Below are positions 13,579 to 15,858 of a stretch of DNA of 15,858 bases, piece by piece (position 1 is the stretch's first letter; every line of letters starts with the position of its first letter). The stretch covers positions 1 to 15,858 of the forward strand of contig CAYWNA010000292.1 in assembly GCA_964459305.1 (NCBI GenBank). Direction: 5' to 3'. The position numbers and the translations under genes were made by a program. The notes under the pieces are model-generated. The model was not told the origin of the DNA and ran no database searches. It saw only the letters and a program-made list of their open reading frames with translations. Source of the stretch: CAYWNA01 sp964459305. GTDB taxonomy: Bacteria; Planctomycetota; Planctomycetia; Pirellulales; Pirellulaceae.

Positions 13579-15150
13579 TCACCTTTTTGATGTGTCCCAT
13601 TTCTTGGGAGAGACTATTGCGGCCCGAACGAAAGTATTTGTTCCACTGTTCTGAAGCATCACCGTGAACCAGATCCTGCCATCCCATCCCTGAGGTGCAA
13701 ACTGCTCCAGATCCAACGAATACATCGGCCGCCTGCCCAGACTATGTAGTTCATTGAACTTGCGTCCTGTTCCCCAAGGCGGACCTGCGGCCCATCTTTT
13801 CTTGTTATGAAACCCGAAACTCAGGGCTACTCGTTTAGTGTAACCAGCCTTTGTATGGTAATCGATGACAAATCCGGCATAATCATTTGCATGATCACCA
13901 GAGTATCCAACAAAGGCAGCACTCGCCTGCACCGCCAAAGTCAACTTTGACACGTTCTCAATCTCGATACCTGACTCCCCATAACCATTCCTGTTTCTTT
14001 TTCCCATCCCGACTTCGAAAACAAGATTGGCATATCGGGCGTAATCGCTTGAAGAGCCCTCCCATTCCCTTGTTGCATATCGAAGGATTCGTGGTCTGCC
14101 CACCATTCTTCGACGAGAAGTGGTCACTTCAGTTTTTCTTGAGCGAGTGGTGGCCGCCCCAGTTCTTGTTGAGCGAGAAATGATCTCGTTTTGCGTGGTT
14201 TCAGCGATACGTTTCTCCACCCGATCCTTCACCAACCCTGTCAGCCCCGGCAGCGCCTGCCGATACCAGTATTCCGCCCGGCCCTGTAGCCGCTTCTGTG
14301 CAGTGCCTTCACACGCAGAAGCCAACTCCCACCATCCATCCCCTAAGGCTGCTCGATCTTCGGCGCTCGACACGCCTCGAAGTTCCTTCACTGCCAACTT
14401 CTTCGACTCCCCATCAACTCCCAACGCCAACACTGGCAGACCGTGTTCCCAATTCCCCTTGACGAAGCAGAAGTACCTGCCAACCTCAAGGTTGGCTTCT
14501 GGATCGACGGGGTTACCCTTCAACGTCGCCAGGGCCTCCTGGATATCTGCATACACTTTGGCGATCTCCTCGACTTCCTCGTTCCGTGCGACGATTTGCT
14601 TGACCAGTGCGTACTCCTTGGCCTTCCGGGCAGCATCCACAGCAAGCCCGCCCACGTACTTCGCAGCAACAAAGTCATCTTTCTCCACAGCTTGGTCGAT
14701 CAGTTCCAAGGAGAGTTTGGCAATCGTGCTCCTGAGTTTCTGCAAAGTCGCCGACTTGGCTGCCTGCGACAGTGCCGCTCCTTTGAGTTTGTAGGCGTCT
14801 ACGTCGTACCGACTGGCCATCGTGTCTATGGCCCGAAATGCCAGTTCGGCGTCGCCAGCTTGGGCAGCCACGTCTCGTGCCACTTTGAGCAGGACGTAGC
14901 GGTTGGCTGTATCCGTCGATTGGTTGGCCCTCTCCAAGAGTTTCTTGGCCAGAGCCTGTTTCTGCGCCAAGCTCTTGGCGGCTTCCCATTCTCTACCATA
15001 GACCTCTTTGATCAGCGTAAGGGCTTGCTGTTGAGCAGGTTCAGAGGGGATGGGGGCATTATCCTGACAGAATGACGGGGCGGTTGCCGCAGAGATCACC
15101 GTCAACCAGACCGCATGACGACGGACAAGGAGGGAGGAATTGCATTTCAT
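13579..15150 (-). CDS. Exported helical-scaffold protein with unrecognised beta-rich C-terminal domain (array copy 2)
   Basis: 523 residues from the ATG at 15148-15150 with GGAGA (complement of 15157-15161) 6 nt upstream; an in-frame ATG at 15225 is too early. Residues 1-29 are a signal peptide (RRHAVWLTVISAATAPSFCQ; the Cys lacks a proper lipobox). Residues 36-316 are the same helical scaffold as the neighbouring copy, with residues 83-131 identical in both. This copy has a few extra residues around LQKLRST (136-142). Residues 320-355 are a basic, Ser/Thr/Arg-rich linker. Residues about 356-515 are rich in aromatic and alternating hydrophobic residues with Gly/Asn turns (LVFEVGMGKRNRN, ENVSKLTLAVQASAAFVGYS, YAGFVIDYHTKAGYTKRVAL, GRIWFTVMLQNSGTN), suggesting a beta-sandwich binding domain. 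I do not recognise it and see no catalytic motif. It is positionally equivalent to the NPCBM domain of the downstream paralogue. Confidence 0.78.
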   Translation of the reverse strand: MKCNSSLLVRRHAVWLTVISAATAPSFCQDNAPIPSEPAQQQALTLIKEVYGREWEAAKSLAQKQALAKKLLERANQSTDTANRYVLLKVARDVAAQAGDAELAFRAIDTMASRYDVDAYKLKGAALSQAAKSATLQKLRSTIAKLSLELIDQAVEKDDFVAAKYVGGLAVDAARKAKEYALVKQIVARNEEVEEIAKVYADIQEALATLKGNPVDPEANLEVGRYFCFVKGNWEHGLPVLALGVDGESKKLAVKELRGVSSAEDRAALGDGWWELASACEGTAQKRLQGRAEYWYRQALPGLTGLVKDRVEKRIAETTQNEIISRSTRTGAATTRSRKTEVTTSRRRMVGRPRILRYATREWEGSSSDYARYANLVFEVGMGKRNRNGYGESGIEIENVSKLTLAVQASAAFVGYSGDHANDYAGFVIDYHTKAGYTKRVALSFGFHNKKRWAAGPPWGTGRKFNELHSLGRRPMYSLDLEQFAPQGWDGRIWFTVMLQNSGTNTFVRAAIVSPKKWDTSKR

Positions 15151-15174
15151 CTTAGTTCTCCGCAGGATCGACGG
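15151..15174 (-). promoter_or_regulatory. Conserved 5' leader with ribosome binding site (array copy 2)
   Basis: Twin of 13495-13518 (22 of 24 positions equal), with GGAGA 6 nt before the ATG. The remaining gap up to the stop of the upstream paralogue (15175-15276) shows no gene or strong hairpin, so read-through transcription is plausible. Confidence 0.6.
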
Positions 15175-15276
15175 GTACAGTTTGCAGTACGGAAGACGCC
15201 GGTGGTACGAAAACTTCCGCATCACTGGGGTTCATGGAAGCAAAGGAGTTCTGGATGTGCCGTAACCCGGCATGCA

Positions 15277-15858
15277 TCAATACTTCAGCACTTTCAATCT
15301 GACATCCCTGAAAAGCGAACGCCCTTCATGCGACTGCAAAGCTGAGTCGCCTTGAGCGTAGGTTTTATCTCTTGCCTGCATCACCCGCTGACCGTTGATG
15401 TAGGCCGTAAGCGTGTCCCCTATCGCTGAGAATTCCATTTGGACAGCCCCACTCAGCCTTTGCGGGAGTTCAACGTGCTTGAGCACAGCCGAGCGACGTT
15501 CATTGGGCATCCATTTGCTGATAGTCATAGATCGCCCTTGCTGTTCGAACGCAAACCTGTAATGCGACCGCAGAATCACCGCCCAAAATTTGGCAGATCC
15601 AACCTGCACTCTGGCTCGAATCATCATGTCTTTCGCCAGGACGTTGTGGCGCATACCCGCATTGTCAAGTTTCCACCATCCATCCACGAATGCTGGCTTC
15701 CCTTCCCACGTTCGCCAGTCTTTCAATGCCTCAGGAGAATCCAGAATCGCTATCCAGCGTCCGACAACCGGCTTTGGTTGCGGAGGGGTCGATTCCTCAG
15801 GCTTGTCGATATCTTGCAGACGAGCAGCAACCTTGTCTCTCATCAAGCCGCTCGGCAA
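15277..15858 (-). CDS. Third scaffold paralogue, C-terminal part with DUF1080/concanavalin-like domain (N-terminus beyond the right edge; array copy 1)
   Basis: 193 codons are visible; the frame is open at the window edge and ends at TGA 15277-15279. The first visible residues, LPSGLMRDKVAARL, align with the last helix of the scaffold in the two downstream genes (LPQLTGLMKDRVEKRL and LPGLTGLVKDRVEKRI). The gene is therefore a third tandem paralogue, and the true start lies roughly 300 codons upstream outside the window. After a Pro-rich linker (ESTPPQPKPV), residues about 35-193 form a jelly roll: VDGWWKLDNAG, AKDMMIRARVQV, AKFWAVILRSHYRFAFEQ, VQMEFSAIGDTLTAYINGQRV, GDSALQSHEGRSLFRDVRLKVL. 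The last block is the usual ending of DUF1080/3-keto-disaccharide hydrolase-like or LamG-like domains. A binding role is as likely as catalysis. Confidence 0.75.
   Translation of the reverse strand: MPSGLMRDKVAARLQDIDKPEESTPPQPKPVVGRWIAILDSPEALKDWRTWEGKPAFVDGWWKLDNAGMRHNVLAKDMMIRARVQVGSAKFWAVILRSHYRFAFEQQGRSMTISKWMPNERRSAVLKHVELPQRLSGAVQMEFSAIGDTLTAYINGQRVMQARDKTYAQGDSALQSHEGRSLFRDVRLKVLKY

Noticed and set aside
13887..15075. Several rightward open frames opposite the scaffold paralogues
   Set aside because: They recur in the complement of both paralogues only because the sense genes are duplicated. They have no RBS and their composition fits the reverse strand of helical coding sequence.
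1..15858. Defence island, CRISPR, phage or integrative element
   Set aside because: No nuclease, helicase, restriction, integrase, transposase or regularly spaced repeat was seen. The gene content is envelope and carbohydrate related.

Overview
The window looks like chromosomal DNA from a Planctomycetota bacterium (Pirellulales-like), probably a metagenome-assembled genome. This is inferred from gene content. There is a hydrazine-synthase-alpha-like multidomain dihaem protein with a LamG domain, DUF1080 (3-keto-disaccharide hydrolase) domains, and an NPCBM domain on a long helical repeat scaffold. Most proteins carry export signals, and intergenic hairpins resemble those often seen in this phylum. 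The sequence is fairly GC-rich, loosely packed and contains gene remnants. I see no tRNA, rRNA, CRISPR array, transposase or phage gene.

Layout, left to right. (1) Positions 1-6805 hold three leftward genes, transcribed in the order dihaem/LamG/beta-propeller protein, GH29-like alpha-L-fucosidase relative, then an exported protein with a glutamine-amidotransferase-like look that runs off the left edge. All have signal peptides, which fits envelope-associated polysaccharide breakdown. (2) Positions 6806-8415 hold a divergent rightward block: a glycosidase-like gene cut off after about 95 codons and joined directly to the ribosome binding site of an intact DUF1080 gene. (3) A long hairpin, a sigma70-like promoter and a small cysteine-containing conserved protein follow (8416-9160). 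(4) A leftward Tat-exported polysaccharide deacetylase converges on it (9237-10316). A 354-bp gap beyond it contains what looks like the C-terminal stump of a metallo-beta-lactamase-fold gene on the + strand. (5) Positions 10671-15858 hold a leftward, probably co-transcribed block. It comprises a class I SAM methyltransferase, a TsaA/TrmO-family protein with an apparent export signal, and a tandem array of at least three paralogues, the last cut by the right edge.

The most notable feature is that array. The copies share an exported N-terminal helical scaffold of about 310 residues, but each ends in a different module: an NPCBM domain, an unrecognised beta-rich domain, and a DUF1080/concanavalin-like domain. 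This resembles a set of interchangeable envelope adaptors. Other points worth checking are a 49-residue block identical between two paralogues despite 11 silent base changes, the two broken genes, and the exported-looking tRNA-methyltransferase-family protein. I found no defence system or other clearly new multi-gene machinery.
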